Shown: positions 1 through 11,501, counted from the first letter of the stretch. The stretch: DNA of 64,000 nucleotides from Saccopteryx bilineata (GCF_036850765.1 NC_089492.1:168638296-168702295), one strand, 5' to 3'. A program made the numbers and translations. Notes: generated by a model from the sequence alone, not told the origin.

Positions 1-895
1 CTGCTGTGGTCCCCCTCACCTGGATTCAAATCCTATGCCCTGCCCATCTTAAGGCCCAGCAGCTCTTCCACAAGTCCACAGCATATACAGCCCACCACTC
101 AACACTTTATTTGCTGACAAGCAAATTTATAGCAACACTACCAAACCCTACCTTGGCAGAGCTGCCCTTACATGCCGTTCTTACGTCCTCACCACCCAGC
201 CAGTGTCCAGGCCACTCTCCACTCCATCACAAGTACCTGCACCAAACTGCTCTCGCTGAGCTTGCCAATGTCTCATGAACCTTTCCCGTTCTACAGTGAA
301 GAGCTGATGCCTCTTCCCTCCATCCTTCTGAATATACTTTTCTCTTGGCTTCCAGGAAAATATTGTGTGATTTCCTCCTGTCCCTCAATTATTTCTCAGT
401 CCCCCATGTAGTTTCCTCCTCTACAGGCCCTACTAGATGGCTCACAGGCACATCAAACTAACTTGTCCAAAACAGGCTCTCAGAGGCCACAGCACTTTTG
501 CATATACTGCTCCCTCTGCTCAGAAGACTTTCTCCCACTTTTCAGCTAACTAACACTATGCCACACAGCTTGCAGGTCTCAGCCGAGATCACAGGTCCTC
601 AAGAATGGCACCCTGACATTCCAAACTAAATGAGTTTCCCCATTATTCCCTCTCACAGTCCCCTGCACTTACCACAATTTACAATTTTGTATTTTCTGGT
701 TCAATATCATCCATCACTACCACTAGCACCTCCACTGTTCTCAACTGTAAGATTCACAAGGACACAGGGCCTGATACTGTTGATTGATATGTTCTCTTGG
801 CTTTTCAGCTTCTGTAAATGAAAATAATTAAATGGAATTTGCCAATATATAGAAAAAAATATTACTGTTTGAAGTACAAATACTTCCACAAAGCA
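1..895. other. Intronic sequence, nothing recognised
   Basis: Mixed-composition sequence with only short open frames on both strands. No exon, RNA gene or clear repeat family is recognised. Confidence 0.5.
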
Positions 896-907
896 AAAAC
901 TGTTATT

Positions 908-1283
908 TATTTATTTATTTATTTATTTTCTGAAGTTGGAAACGGGGAGGCAGTCAGACAGACTCCTGCATGCGCCCAACCGGGATCCACCTGGCATGCC
1001 CACCAGGGGGCAATGCTCTGCCCATCTGGAGCGTTGCTCTGTTGCATCCAGAGCCATTCTAGCGCCTGAGGCAGAGGCCACAGAGCCATCCCCAGCGCCC
1101 GGGGCCAACTTTGCTCCAATGGAACCTTGGCTGTGGGAGGAGAAGAGAGAGACAGAGAGGAAGGAGAGGGGGAGGGGTGGAGAAGCAGATGGGTGCTTCT
1201 CCTATATGTCCTGTCTGGGAATCGAACCCGGGACTCCTGCACGCCAAGCTGACGCTCTACCACTGAGCCAACCAGCCAGGGCC
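908..1283 (-). mobile_element. Family 1 SINE (tRNA-derived, long bat type)
   Basis: Reverse-orientation copy: a TTTA-rich tail at the left and the tRNA-like head (CCAGCCAGGGCC at the right edge). A 12-bp direct repeat AAAACTGTTATT lies at 896-907 and 1284-1295, so the insertion limits are clear. Confidence 0.9.
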
Positions 1284-1295
1284 AAAACTGTTATT

Positions 1296-2050
1296 GTTAT
1301 TACTATAGTTATTACTGTTATGCAGGTTGAGAAACTGAGACCCCTGAGGATTGGGTTACAGTCACAGCACATTTCTGAGGCCACAGGAGAGACAAAAGTC
1401 ATAAACTTTTATCTCGAAACTGCTGCCTCACTAGACAACAAAAAAAATCCGGGATATCTTTTAATTTTAAATGAAAGAACCTGACTAAATTAGATACATT
1501 TCTGAAAATAGCTTTTAAGCTCTATGAAATTGACACTGCCCACACAAGCTAAAGATTTTGAAAGCTATAAATATAGTTCACTGGAAGGACAAATATCTGA
1601 AAGAGGGCTGATCCAGGGGTCAATAATGACACACTGTCTCAGTGCCTCTCCTGATCCCCTTCACCCACATACAGCTGGTAGCCAGAAGAAAAGGCCACAC
1701 GCTCTCCCAAACTTTATATTCCATGTATTTTTTTTATCGAAGTTACACATGCATATAAAGAAGCATGTAATGATATAAGGCTCATGAGAAACCCAACAGT
1801 CCCTTCACTCCTCCCTACTCCTACTTCTCAGATCCCCAAAGGCAACCTCTTCCCATTCTTAACTGATTTTTTCTGGACTTCACACATCTCCAAAGAACAC
1901 GTTTATATTACCACTTCTTGAATTTTTTAGTTTAGGCATTAGCTGTCAATTTCAAAGCTAAAGAATTTATCTCTCATTCATTCACCAAGACCACCACCCA
2001 CCACCCACACCTCACATAAGCAATAATTCTAGTTAGATCACTAGTCAGTA
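1296..2050. other. Intronic sequence, nothing recognised
   Basis: AT-rich sequence without a recognisable exon or repeat family, apart from a pyrimidine-rich run near 2050 that belongs to the tail of the next SINE. Confidence 0.45.
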
Positions 2051-2051
2051 T

Positions 2052-2424
2052 TTTTTTTTCTTTCTTTCTTTTCTTTTTTTTTCTTTCTTGGAGAGAGAGA
2101 GACAGATAAAGACAGACAGACAGGAAGGGAGAGAGATAAGAAGCATCAGTTTTTCGTTGTTCATTGATTGCTATCTCATATGTGCTTTGACCGGGAGCTA
2201 CAGCAGACCAAGTGACCCCTTGCTCAAGCCAGCGACCTTGGGCTTCAAGCCAGTCACCATGGGGTCATGTCTATGATCCCATGCTCAAGCCAGTGACCCC
2301 ATGCTCAAGCTGGTAAGACCACGCTCAAGCTGGTGAAACTGCACTCAAGCCAGATGATCCCACAAAACTTGGTTCTTTGCATCTCAGTCGGATGCTCTAT
2401 CTACTGCACCACCACCTGGTCAGG
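2052..2424 (-). mobile_element. Family 2 SINE
   Basis: Reverse copy of the second tRNA-derived family. It shows the GA-rich tail side, the AGAAGCATCA block, the repeated CTCAAGCCAG-type units in the body, and a head ending CACCACCTGGTCAGGCA. Confidence 0.85.
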
Positions 2425-2784
2425 CACTACTCAGTATTGACATTATTATGATTATGTTAACTTTATTGAGAGTTGAACTTTATAGTAAAACTATGAAACC
2501 TTTCCTAATCAACACAACTTTTCCCTAAATTAACAAACTGTCCTGGAATTTTGGGCCTATTAAGCTTTCTATGTATCAGTAATATGTGTACAAATCCCAC
2601 CAACCCACCCACTGTGCAGATCTTTCTTCAATCAGTGCCAGAACACCAGTGTTCAATCAATTTCTCTTCTCCTGGGAGTTGTCCAATCTGGTCTGAGGGA
2701 TCCCTCAGGTACATCTCAGGATCACCCTTTGCCATCCTGCTGGAGACACCCTTCTGCAGATTTCTGCTTAAACAGATAACAAAA

Positions 2785-3095
2785 GCCCTGGCCAGTTTGC
2801 TCAGTGGAGAGAGCGTCGGCCCGACGTATGGACATCACGGGTTTGATCTCTGGACAGAGCACACATGAGAAGCAACCATCTGCCTCTCTCCATCTCCCTT
2901 TCCACCTTCTCTCCCTCTTCCCCTCCCTCAGCCAGTGGCTCAACTAGGCCAAGCATTGATCCCAGGTGCTAAGGATAGCTCGGCTGATTTGAGCATGGAC
3001 TGCAGCAGGGGGTTGCCGGGTGGATCCCAGTTGAGGTGCATGCAGGAGTCTGTCTATCTCCCTCCTCTCTCTTAAAAAAAGAAGTCAAAAAAATA
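2785..3095 (+). mobile_element. Family 1 SINE, older subfamily
   Basis: Head GCCCTGGCCAGTTTGCTCAG with box-like tRNA segments, a CT-rich centre, then GTGGATCCCAGT and an A-rich tail near 3075-3095. It is more diverged than the copy at 7597. Confidence 0.85.
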
Positions 3096-3582
3096 GGAAG
3101 CAAATAATAAAATCTGGCTGAACAACAGACTCACCAAATGTTAAAAGGTATTAATGACTCAGATTCATAGAGTTGCATTCGCCGGCTGGTGATGTAGTAG
3201 GGAAATCCTTCAAGGTCAGTGTGTGGTCATTTACATAAAGGTTACCAAGGGTGGCTCTAACAGCTGGGTAGCACAGCCAGAAACTACCACCAGTCCTCAC
3301 AAGCACGCAGGGCAGGTGTGAGAAACAGTCCTTGTTCCTGTTTTCTGCATAATTTCCATTTCCAAGATGATGCAAAACATTTCTCAGCCTCAAAGACTCA
3401 CATGTATCAATTCTACTTGGATATCACATATTGTTCCAGGGCTGTAGGCACAGTGGTACCGGACCCAGATATGGGACTTCTCTTCTGGAGCTCATGTGCT
3501 AGTTTGCTCAAAAGAGATAAATCCACAAAGAGTGACAGTGATGAGTGCTGTGAAGGAAAAGTAGAGGATAGGAGGAGAGAAT

Positions 3583-3595
3583 GGGGGGGGGGGGG
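3583..3595 (+). repeat. 13-G homopolymer
   Basis: An uninterrupted run of 13 G residues in a purine-rich stretch of the intron. Confidence 0.95.
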
Positions 3596-3717
3596 TAGGG
3601 AGGGCACCTGAGTGAGAGGGGACAGTGGGTGAAGGTCCTGAGAGACAAGCATGCCTGACACACTGGAAGATCTGTGCTGAAGAGCAGAGGTAAAGAAGCA
3701 ACCTGAGGCCCTGGCTG

Positions 3718-4073
3718 GTTGGCTCAGTGGTAGAGTGTCGGCCTGGCGTGCAGGAGTCCCGGGTTCGATTCCCAGACAGGACACACAGGAGAAGCGCCCA
3801 TCTGCTTCTCCACCCCTCGCCCTCTCCTTCCTCTCTGTCTCTCTCTTCCCCTCCCACAGCCAAGGCTCCATTGGAGCTAAGTTAGCCTGGGTGCTGAGGA
3901 TGGCTCCATGGCCTCTGCCTCAGGCGCTAGAATGGCCCTGGTTGTAACAGAGTAACGCCCCAGATGGGCAGAGCATTGCCCCCTGGTGGGCGTGCCGGGT
4001 GGATCCTGGTCAGGCGCATGTGGGAGTCTGTCTGACTGCCTCCCTGTTTCCAACTTCAGAAAAATACAAAAAA

Positions 4074-4108
<35 letters not shown>

Positions 4109-4122
4109 ATATAAATAAATAG
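3718..4122 (+). mobile_element. Family 1 SINE with AAAT-repeat tail
   Basis: Full-length forward copy with the head GCCCTGGCTGGTTGGCTCAG and a long (AAAT)n tail at about 4070-4120 that has expanded into a microsatellite. Confidence 0.9.
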
Positions 4123-4382
4123 AGGGGAGAATCTGGATTGAAAATATCAGATTTATTACTTGCATTTTAAATAAATTCTTCTCTTATCCAATACCATCAG
4201 AATGTGGAGTCAAGATCATAAAATCCTATCCATTCACAGCTAGTAAATGAAAAGTTACATGCCTCTCAATCATTTTCAGCTCTTCCTAAAGAGTCCCAAT
4301 TAAGCCAAAATGGTTAGCTAGCCTCTAGTACCTATATCTGGGGGGTGATATTCAGTCTTTGAAGTTTATGCTGCTTATTTTT

Positions 4383-4585
4383 AAAAAAATATTTTACTTA
4401 TTGATTTTAGATAAAGAAGAAAGAAGGAGAGAGAGAGAGAGAAAGTGAGGGTGGAGTAGGAAGCATCAACTCATAGTAGTTGCTTCTCTCATGTGCCTTG
4501 ATCAGGAAAGCAAGCCTGGGGTTTCAAACCAGCGACTTCGGTGTTCCAGGTCAACACTTTGTCCACTGCGCCACCACAGGTACTG
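4383..4585 (-). mobile_element. Family 3 SINE (short)
   Basis: Reverse copy with an A/T-rich tail, GA run, AGGAAGCATCAACTC block, then a head ending GCGCCACCACAGG. This family is about 200 bp long. Confidence 0.8.
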
Positions 4586-4589
4586 CTCA

Positions 4590-5305
4590 TTTTGAGTGCT
4601 TCAGAGAACACACGGGGAGAGAGAGGGCAGTGATGCTGTGTGTTCTGTCCACCACCTCCTAAATGCTAACTTTCCCCCCTCTTTGTTGTCCCAGACCTGA
4701 CTGAACTGTTATTAGAAATATTCCCATGGGCTGGGGACATAGCCAAGTGAACACTGTAAAACTTGACTTGCTGCCCTTCCAGAGCAGCAAAATCACTCCT
4801 GTCAAGGGAGCATTGGGAACATAGCACTGTATTCAGCCACACCATGTTCTAACTAGAGTAAAAAGTGGCTGCCTCCCACTACTGCCCCTGAGCCCAGGAT
4901 TCCTTTCTCCAGACAATCCCAGAGGATGGTAACAGAGGTTCCCTGAGGAGCTGGTGCCATGATGCTTCCCATCAAAGGAGGAGAAGGTCTCTGTTTCCCA
5001 TCCCCTACCTCCAGCTTTCCACAGCAGTCAGACTACCAGGTAAACAGGAAGCTGATAAGAGAGAGGGAACGTTCCTATTCCATGTGATCACCTCAGCCTC
5101 AGTCAGAAAAGGTGGGTCTCCCTTCCCACACAACATTTAAGAAAAACGTGAAAACCATTATTCAAGCACATATTCATCTACCTATTCATCCTACAAATGT
5201 TTTTGAGAATATACCATATGCTAGGCACCTTCATAGGTAAAATGCCGGCCCTCATAGAACAAAAAAATTAGTGGAGAGAAACAATAAACAAAATAAACTG
5301 TACAT
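4590..5305. other. Intronic sequence; possible ancient repeat near 5,160-5,240
   Basis: Mostly unrecognised. The stretch CATATGCTAGGCACCTTCAT and the sequence before it resemble the end of an old mammalian repeat (L2/MIR type), but the match is short and made by eye. Confidence 0.3.
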
Positions 5306-5307
5306 GA

Positions 5308-5490
5308 GGCCCTGGCCAGGTAGCTAAGTTGGTTAGAGTGTTGTCCTAAGATGCCGAAATTTCGGGTTCAATCCCCAGTCAGTGACATACAAGAGTCAAC
5401 CAATGATGGGATGAATAGGTGAAACAACAAATCAATGTTTCTTTCTCTGTCTCTCTCTTTTCCTCTCTCTAAAAATCAATAAATAAAAAA
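5308..5490 (+). mobile_element. Family 4 SINE (short, GGTAGCTAAGTTGG head)
   Basis: Head GGCCCTGGCCAGGTAGCTAA, then TTGGTTAGAGTGTTGTCC, a CT-rich centre and the tail ATCAATAAATAAAAA. It is distinct from families 1-3. Confidence 0.8.
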
Positions 5491-5571
5491 TATGTCAATA
5501 TATAATTTGTACATTAAAAAGTAAGAGGGTTATGGAGGGGAAAACTGGAGATGTATATAGGAAATGTGAAT

Positions 5572-5616
5572 GTGTGTGTGTGTGTGTGTGTGTGAGTGTG
5601 TGCCTGCGCGCGCTCA
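5572..5616 (+). repeat. (TG)n microsatellite with CG-rich end
   Basis: Alternating TG repeats followed by TGCGCGCGC, an alternating purine-pyrimidine tract of a kind that can adopt Z-DNA. Confidence 0.85.
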
Positions 5617-5952
5617 TGTGCAAGTAGGAGGACCAATTATAATCCTCAACGAAACAAAAACATATTTCTGAAGGTAGGCAATTTTTAATCTTGTCAGAGT
5701 ACTTTAACTGGCAGTGGAGACCCCATATGTTTAAGCTTCTACCATCTGATTACAAATTCAGCATTGCAATAAAAGAAGGGAGATACTTCTTCGTTACTGT
5801 TCCTTTATATTTTATTTTCATCTACTCTTATCCATTTCTACCTGCTTCTCTCCAAAGAAAAACCAAGAACGGATCAAATGTGCATCATCTCAGTGTCCAC
5901 TATTTTCTTAGATAAATTCCATCTAAGTTTTATACCGTTAAAATAAATTGCT

Positions 5953-6350
5953 GAGACTGATCAGTGGTGGCACAGTGGCTAGAGTGTCGACCTGGGATTC
6001 TGAGGTCTCAGACTGGAAACACCAAGGTCGCTAGCTTGAATGCAGGCTCACCAGCTTGCGTGCAAGGTCACCAGCTTGAATGTGGGATCATCGACAAGAT
6101 TCCATGGTCAGCCCAAAGGTTGCTGGCTTGAAGCCCAAGGTCGCTGGCTTGAGCCGAGAATCATTTGACTTGAGCAGGGGTCACTAGCTCAGCTTGAGCA
6201 CCCTGGTCAAGGAACATAAGTGAAGCAATCAATGAACAACTAAGGTGCAGCAACTATGATGCTTCTCATCTCTCTCCCTTCCTCTCTCTCATCTCTCTCC
6301 CTTCCTCTCTCTCATCTCTCTCCCTTCCTCTCTCTCTCTCTCTCTTGCTA
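5953..6350 (+). mobile_element. Family 2 SINE with expanded CT-rich end
   Basis: Head CTGATCAGTGGTGGCACAGT and repeated AAGGTCGCTAGCTTGA-type units. The 3' part contains a 23-bp unit (CATCTCTCTCCC plus TTCCTCTCTCT) repeated three times at about 6270-6345. Confidence 0.85.
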
Positions 6351-7580
6351 AAAAAAATTTTTAAAGTCATTAAAATGCTGAAAATCTGCCAAATTTAAAT
6401 TCTAAAATTTCTGAAAACTGCCACCAACATGTAGCTGTCCTCTGTGTCACAGAAGTTTTGATTTTACATTTAAAAGCAGCCCCATTAGGACGAGGGGATG
6501 TGGTAACTCGGATGTTCAGTCCTTTAGCCGGGAAGCATGTTACTTGCTTCTGGCTAAAGGCCCAAAAGTAAAGTATCCAGCTGCCCGGGAGCTGTCATTC
6601 TTTTACAGCCAACAGGAAGTTCTCATAAAGCAAACTGTTATAAAGCCAAAGTCACAGATACAATGACAACATGAGACTTGCTTGATTTTGGAATGCAACA
6701 TGAGGGGGACCATCTCATTTTGAGTTAGTCTTAGATGGACTCTGGACAACAGAGCTAGGCTCTCTGGATAGGAAGCTGGCTGAATCTCTGTCAGGCATAT
6801 GATCTGAGGCTTTGCCCTACCTGTCTGGATCTGTCTCTCTTGCTAGATAAATAATCTGAAGTCTGTCCCAAAACAGCTGCACAGGCATCCTACACAGTCA
6901 GCATATGGTGAACTAAGTAAAATGTTCCTTCTGGTTTCCCATTTCACAAATCTTCAAGTCCTGTCCTCACCTTCTATGAAAGGACACCATTTATAGGCCA
7001 TGTATTGTGCATAAGGAACAAAAAATTAAGATACAATGATCTCAGGGGTCAGGAGGACAAACCCCTCCTCTGGCCTCTTCGCTTCTGATGGGCCTCACAG
7101 AGTGCCATTAATTTCCATTTCCCAAGAGCTCTGGCATTAATGAATCTGTGCTATTCAGAGGCCTAACAAGGCCTCTATGGCTTCCTGCCTCTTACTCTAA
7201 CTCCGTCCCTCAAAGTTTAAAACAGCTCCCAGAGCAGGTTCACTAGCTGCCCAAACTGCCGCCACTGCTGACCATGACGACAGATCACCCTACTACCCTT
7301 TTCAACCCCCACCTATTGCTAGAATCTCAAAGGAGTCTGCCCTCCTTAACGAATCCATCTGCCAGCTTTCCCCTCCTGAATCTAAAATGCAGAAGAGTAA
7401 CTCCCTTTGCACTTGGTTCTGCAGGTTCAGGGCCCATCGATTGATCTGATCACATTTTCCCACACTTTACTTAGCAGGAGGGCCTCCACTGAATAAGCAG
7501 ACAGCAGTGTCACCAACAAGTAGCCCAGGGCCCCATACTTGGTCCCTTGACCTTTCTCTGGCATTGGTCTTCTCTGTATA
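6351..7580. other. Intronic sequence, nothing recognised
   Basis: Single-copy looking sequence. No exon with flanking splice signals and no repeat family is recognised. Confidence 0.45.
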
Positions 7581-7596
7581 AGAAGGATGTGATGGG

Positions 7597-7996
7597 GCCC
7601 TGGCCGGTTGGCTCAGTGGTGGAGCGTCGGCCTGGCGTGCAGAAGTCCCGGGTTCGATTCCTGGCCAGGGCACACAGGAGAAGCGCCCATCTGCTTCTCC
7701 CCCCCTCCCCCTCTCCTTCCTCTCTCTCTCTTCCCCTCCCGCAGCCGAGGCTCCACTGGAGCAGGGATGGCCCAGGCGCTGGGGATGGCTCCTCGGCCTC
7801 TGCCCCAGGCTCTAGAGTGGCTCTGGTTGCAACATAGCGACGCCCCGGAGGGGCAGAGCATCGCCCCCTGGTGGGCAGAGCCTCGCCCCCTGGTGGGCGT
7901 GCCGGGTGGATCCTGGTCGGGCGCATGCGGGAGTCTGTCTGCCTGTCTCTCCCCGTTTCCGGCTTCAGAAATAAAAAAAAATAAAAAAAAAAAAAA
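7597..7996 (+). mobile_element. Family 1 SINE, young full-length copy
   Basis: Near-consensus copy with head GCCCTGGCCGGTTGGCTCAG. It has a duplicated GGGCAGAGC...CCCCTGGTG segment and a long A tail. A perfect 16-bp target duplication AGAAGGATGTGATGGG lies at 7581-7596 and 7997-8012. Open frames crossing it are SINE artefacts. Confidence 0.95.
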
Positions 7997-8149
7997 AGAA
8001 GGATGTGATGGGAAGAAGATCTAAGATTCAGATTCCAAAATCTGAAATTCCATTGAAGTACCCTAGGTACAACTGAAAAGGGATTATCAATTGTTCCTCC
8101 AATGGCACCTGTAAACAAGTGTCCCAGCTAATGCAAGCTGGCCTCAGTT

Positions 8150-8375
8150 TCTCCAAATGTAACACAGACAACAGTATAGTGATTACCAGAGGGAAAGGGG
8201 GTGGGGAGGTAGAAGAGGGAAAAGGGTTAAATGTTGACTGAAGGAAACTTGACTTTGGATGGAGAACACACAATATAAGTACAGGTGATGTGTTATAAAA
8301 TTGTAAACTTGAAACCTACATAACTTTATTAACTAATGTCACCCTGATAAATTCAATTTTAAAAAATTTAACAGT
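8150..8375 (+). mobile_element. L1 3' end remnant
   Basis: A G-rich segment, then AATATAAGTACAGGTGATG, TTGTAAACTTGAAACC and TTAACTAATGTCACC, followed by an ATAAATTCA A-rich tail. It matches the layout of the L1 3' UTR at 10735-10945. Confidence 0.7.
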
Positions 8376-9043
8376 GTTCCAAATGCTTGATTTTCAATCA
8401 GGTTTGGATAACTTTTAGGGGGAAATGTTTTTTATAAATTTTACAAGCCTGAGTTTCGTCCTACTTCATTCCTTGGAAGAAATGGAAAGGCGTGTAGGGA
8501 ACTGACCTGATCAATTTCGCTACTAAAGCTTGGGACTTGCACTGCCTGGGCTTCTCCTCCAGGTGTGGAGTCCATCCCGGTCCGTCTTGGCCACAGTCCC
8601 CGACTGCCAAGGCCTACGAGATGCGCTACGCCGCTGGCTGACCCTGCATCCCAGGCCGCACCACCAGGGGTGCATTCAGGTGGCGGAGGCAGGGCAAGCC
8701 CGGGACGCACCCACTGCGTCTGCCCAGACAGCCCTCGATCCCTCAGGTCACGCTCCAGCCGGCATTTCTTCCCCGATTCCTGAGCCAAGTCTGGCCTCCA
8801 GGAGGAGGTCACTAGGCCGGTCGCACCTGCCTCGCCTGGAAAAATGGACGAGCCCGCAAGTCCCTTTGCACTGCTTCGACAGGGGCTTACAAGAGAAACG
8901 GGAAAGGAAAACGCGCCCGGGCAAGGCCGTCCCAATCGGCGCCTCCCGCAAACTCGCAACCGCAATGCGATCCCGCGGACCCGCGTGGAGCCAGGTTTGG
9001 GGCTGGGCCGCCGCACCCGCCCGCCAGCCCAGCGCGTCCTCAC

Positions 9044-9170
9044 CGGTGAGGCGACCGCCGCCCTCGCCGTGCCCCCGGCGCCGCTGCAGGATGAAGTAGC
9101 AGCTGCTTTTTTGAGTCACCCACAGCTTCAGGGCATTCTTCAGCAGCACCTCCTCGGGCTTGAGCCACAT
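9044..9170 (-). CDS. TBC1D8: TBC1D8, first coding exon
   Basis: The frame starting at 9170 encodes a 42-residue N-terminus beginning [18 protein letters not shown], which I recognise as the conserved start of TBC1D8, a TBC-domain Rab GTPase-activating protein with N-terminal GRAM domains. It ends on the minus strand at CTCACCG followed by the donor GTGAGG (9043-9038), leaving phase 1. The ATG has G at -3, a good Kozak context. The GRAM, TBC and EF-hand parts lie in downstream exons outside the window. The paralogue TBC1D9 has a clearly different start, so TBC1D8 is preferred. Identification is by remembered sequence, not a search. Confidence 0.9.
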
Positions 9171-9203
9171 CGCAGCGGTCCGGCCGCGCCCGCGGGTCCC
9201 GGC

Positions 9204-9335
9204 TCACATCGCTCTGGCCGCGCCAGGCGGAGCCTGCTCGGGAGGAGGCGGCGGGGACCGAAACCAGCCGGTGCGCTGCTCCGAGTGTCCCGGAGACGGG
9301 CCGCACAAGCAGCCGCCCCGCAGCTCCTGCACCAT
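9204..9335 (-). other. Upstream ORF and start-stop codon pair in the presumed TBC1D8 5' UTR
   Basis: Upstream of the main ATG the minus strand has an ATG near 9335 whose frame runs about 43 codons and ends at TGA 9206-9204. The last codon of that frame is itself an ATG (9209-9207) directly followed by the TGA, so it is also a minimal start-stop uORF 34 nt before the main start. If both lie in the mRNA leader they would be expected to lower translation. That is inference, because the mRNA 5' end is not known. Confidence 0.45.
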
Positions 9336-9560
9336 CCAACCCCGCACACAAGGCCGGCAGGCCCCGCCCCAAGCCCGCCCACGGCCACCCCAACCCCGCC
9401 TTCTCGCGTTGGCCTCGGCCTCGCACAGCTCTGAAGCGGAGGGAGGAAATCCCGTCCCCGCGGCCAGGCCGCCTCCCTTCCGCGGCACTGGCGGGACGCC
9501 GCGGCTGCTCGGCCTCTTCCTGAGGCCCGCGGGGAGAGGGAGAGAAGACCTCTCGTACTC

Positions 9561-10250
9561 ACGGCTGCAGGTTGCGGGACCTCAAGCACTGATCTTTGGG
9601 GAAACTGCACGCAAGAAACCCCACGAGTGCTTGTAATAACATAGCACTTAAAATAACAAGACACATTTTTTTTACAAATAACCCAAAAATAGTATTTAAA
9701 ATGAAGAACAATCCTTTCCCGATATTTTACATGCTGAACACACGTTGTCCATGCTCTGATAAGGAAGGGATCCAGGGAGCTGCTGAAGAGGCGGTGACGT
9801 CGTAGGACCCTGAGGCAAGTGTCAGACTAAGCTCAACACTGGATGCCCTTCTGGGCACAGAAAATATGGGTCGACACCTACGGGTAGCCTACGCAGGAAT
9901 AAAACCAGTCACATTTGTCCTCAGCACTGAAGAACCTGGAGACGTAGGGTAGGTGAGAGTAAGGAAAACCTATTAGGGAATATAGAGGTAGAGTTTTAAA
10001 AATATTTCCTCAAAGCTGGTGTAGAAATAGACACAGGGTAGCTGGCCTTGAACAGGCTTGGGGGCCTCCAAGCCATCTCTGCAGAAGGCAGTGAAATACA
10101 ACACCAAAGCAAAAGAGAGTGAAACAGGCTACTAAGCCAAGGCAAGTGGGATAGGGAAATGAGACAGACAGTTAAACAGTTTAACAGCCAAGCAGTTTAC
10201 AGCCATCTAGTAAATGGCAAAATCTTGTCTTCCCAAACCAAGGACACTTA
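9561..10250. other. Intergenic sequence upstream of TBC1D8
   Basis: No gene, RNA or repeat family is recognised beyond the promoter island. Confidence 0.45.
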
Positions 10251-10264
10251 AAAGTATGAAAAAG

Positions 10265-10678
10265 AAGGAAATCTTACCTTTTGCGACAACATGGATGAAC
10301 CTGGAACCTATTATGTTAAATGAAATAAGCCAGGCAAAGAAAGAAAAATATCATATGACCTCACCCATTTGAGAAATCCAAGGAACAATGTGAACTGAGG
10401 AACAGAACTGAGACAGAGGAGAGATCAAAGGGACCAGAGGGAAAAGTGGACAGAGGAAAAGGGAATGATAGAAAGGGATCAGAAAAGGGAAAGAGATTGG
10501 TGAAATTATACACACATAACACAACGTTATAGAGAGCAGAATAGCAAATCCTGGAGGGAAAGGGGTAGGACGTTGCGGGGAGGGGGAAATGGAGGATGTT
10601 GTGGGGGGCACCAAGGAGAAGGGGATGCATTCAGGGGGACACTAGAATCTATGTAAACACAATAAATTAAAATTAAAA
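10265..10678 (+). mobile_element. L1 3' end (end of ORF2 region plus 3' UTR)
   Basis: The block GACAACATGGATGAACCTGG followed by AAATGAAATAAGCCAGGC is the typical region before an L1 3' UTR. It is followed by a G/A-rich 3' UTR and the tail AATAAATTAAAATTAAAAAA. Only the 3' end is present, so it is 5' truncated. Confidence 0.75.
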
Positions 10679-10734
10679 AAAAGAGTAAATGGTCTACATT
10701 TCTTCCCAATCAAAGGGTAAATATCTTAAATCAT

Positions 10735-10945
10735 TCAACTCAGGGAGATAGATAAAATTGCTGTAGGGGAGGAGGGAAGGAAAGGTAGAAGAGAGTATAG
10801 GGAGATAAATGGTGATGGATGAAGACTTGACGGGAATGGTAAATACACAATACAGTGTACAGATGATATGTTGTAGAGTTGTGCACCAAAAAACCTGTAT
10901 AATTTTGTTAACCAGTGTCACCCCAATAAATTCAACAAAAAGGAA
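10735..10945 (+). mobile_element. Second L1 3' UTR fragment
   Basis: A G-rich tract, AATACAGTGTACAGATGATA, GTTGTAGAGTTGTGCACC and TTAACCAGTGTCACCCC followed by AATAAATTCAACAAAAAGG. It lies right after the previous L1 end in the same orientation and may be a separate truncated insertion. Confidence 0.7.
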
Positions 10946-11041
10946 AGAAAATCCAATCAGTGCCATTTATACCAACCATACCCACAGACAGATAAAATCA
11001 GGGCAATAAAACATACTTTGGTTTTTGTTGTCGTTGTTGTT

Positions 11042-11393
11042 GTTTTTAATTCAATGAGAGGAGGGGAGGCAGAGAGACAGACTCCTACATGTACCCCAAC
11101 CAGGATCTACCCAGCAAGTCCACTAGGGTTTTCCCCCCAGTGGGCGCTGCTCTGCTCTGGGGCATGCTCTTGTTGCTCAGCAACCGAGCTCTTCTTAGTG
11201 CCAGAGGTGGAGCCATCCTCAGCACTTGGGGCCAACTCACTCCAATCGAGCCATAGCTACAGGAGGAGAAGAAAGAGAGAAAGAGAGAGAAGTGTGTGTG
11301 GTGGGAGAGAAGCAGATGGTCATTTCTGTGTGCCCTGAACCCAGGACATCCACATGCTGGGCTGATGTTCTGCTGAGCCAACCAGCCAGGCCC
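11042..11393 (-). mobile_element. Family 1 SINE, diverged
   Basis: Reverse copy ending CCAACCAGCCAGGCC with a GA-rich centre. It is clearly older than the 7597 copy, with many substitutions and a longer GA run. Confidence 0.8.
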
Positions 11394-11408
11394 ATAAATC
11401 TCACTTTG

Positions 11409-11501
11409 GACCCTGGCCAGGTAGCTATGTTGGTTAGAGCATCATCCTGATATATCAGGTTTGCAAGTTTGATCCCAGGGCACATATAAGACTCAACCAT
11501 C
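11409..11501 (+). mobile_element. Family 4 SINE, left part (split by a later SINE)
   Basis: Head CCCTGGCCAGGTAGCTATGT through ACTCAACCATC. The element resumes at about 11884, after a family 2 SINE inserted into it. Confidence 0.75.

Larger units (their letters stand above)
1..9043 (-). other. TBC1D8: TBC1D8 intron 1 (partial, runs off the left edge)
   Basis: Everything left of the splice donor at 9043-9042 is read as the first intron of the minus-strand gene whose first coding exon lies at 9044-9170. No second exon is recognised in the 9 kb shown, which fits a long first intron. The intron holds SINEs, one L1 3' end and simple repeats, listed separately. The intron call follows from the exon and its donor; it is not seen independently. 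Confidence 0.8.
8500..9560 (-). promoter_or_regulatory. TBC1D8: CpG island / promoter region of TBC1D8
   Basis: A GC- and CpG-dense stretch in an otherwise AT-rich window. It spans the first coding exon and contains GC-box-like matches around 9363-9385 (CCCCGCCCC and CCCGCCCAC on the plus strand). No TATA box stands out, which fits a dispersed CpG-island promoter. The exact transcription start cannot be fixed; it is likely within about 9250-9500 on the minus strand. Confidence 0.75.

Noticed and set aside
936..1484. 182-codon open frame
   Set aside because: It runs through a reverse family 1 SINE; the same frame type recurs at every copy of this SINE (for example 7510-8118, 24848-25448, 61333-61674).
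7597..7670. tRNA-like sequence at SINE heads
   Set aside because: Boxes A and B are present because the SINE derives from a tRNA; it is part of a repeated element with tail and target duplication, not a tRNA gene.
8441..9043. 200-codon frame left of the TBC1D8 exon, and opposite-strand frames at 8530-9434
   Set aside because: Low stop density in CpG-rich DNA; it continues past the clear splice donor and has no recognisable domain.
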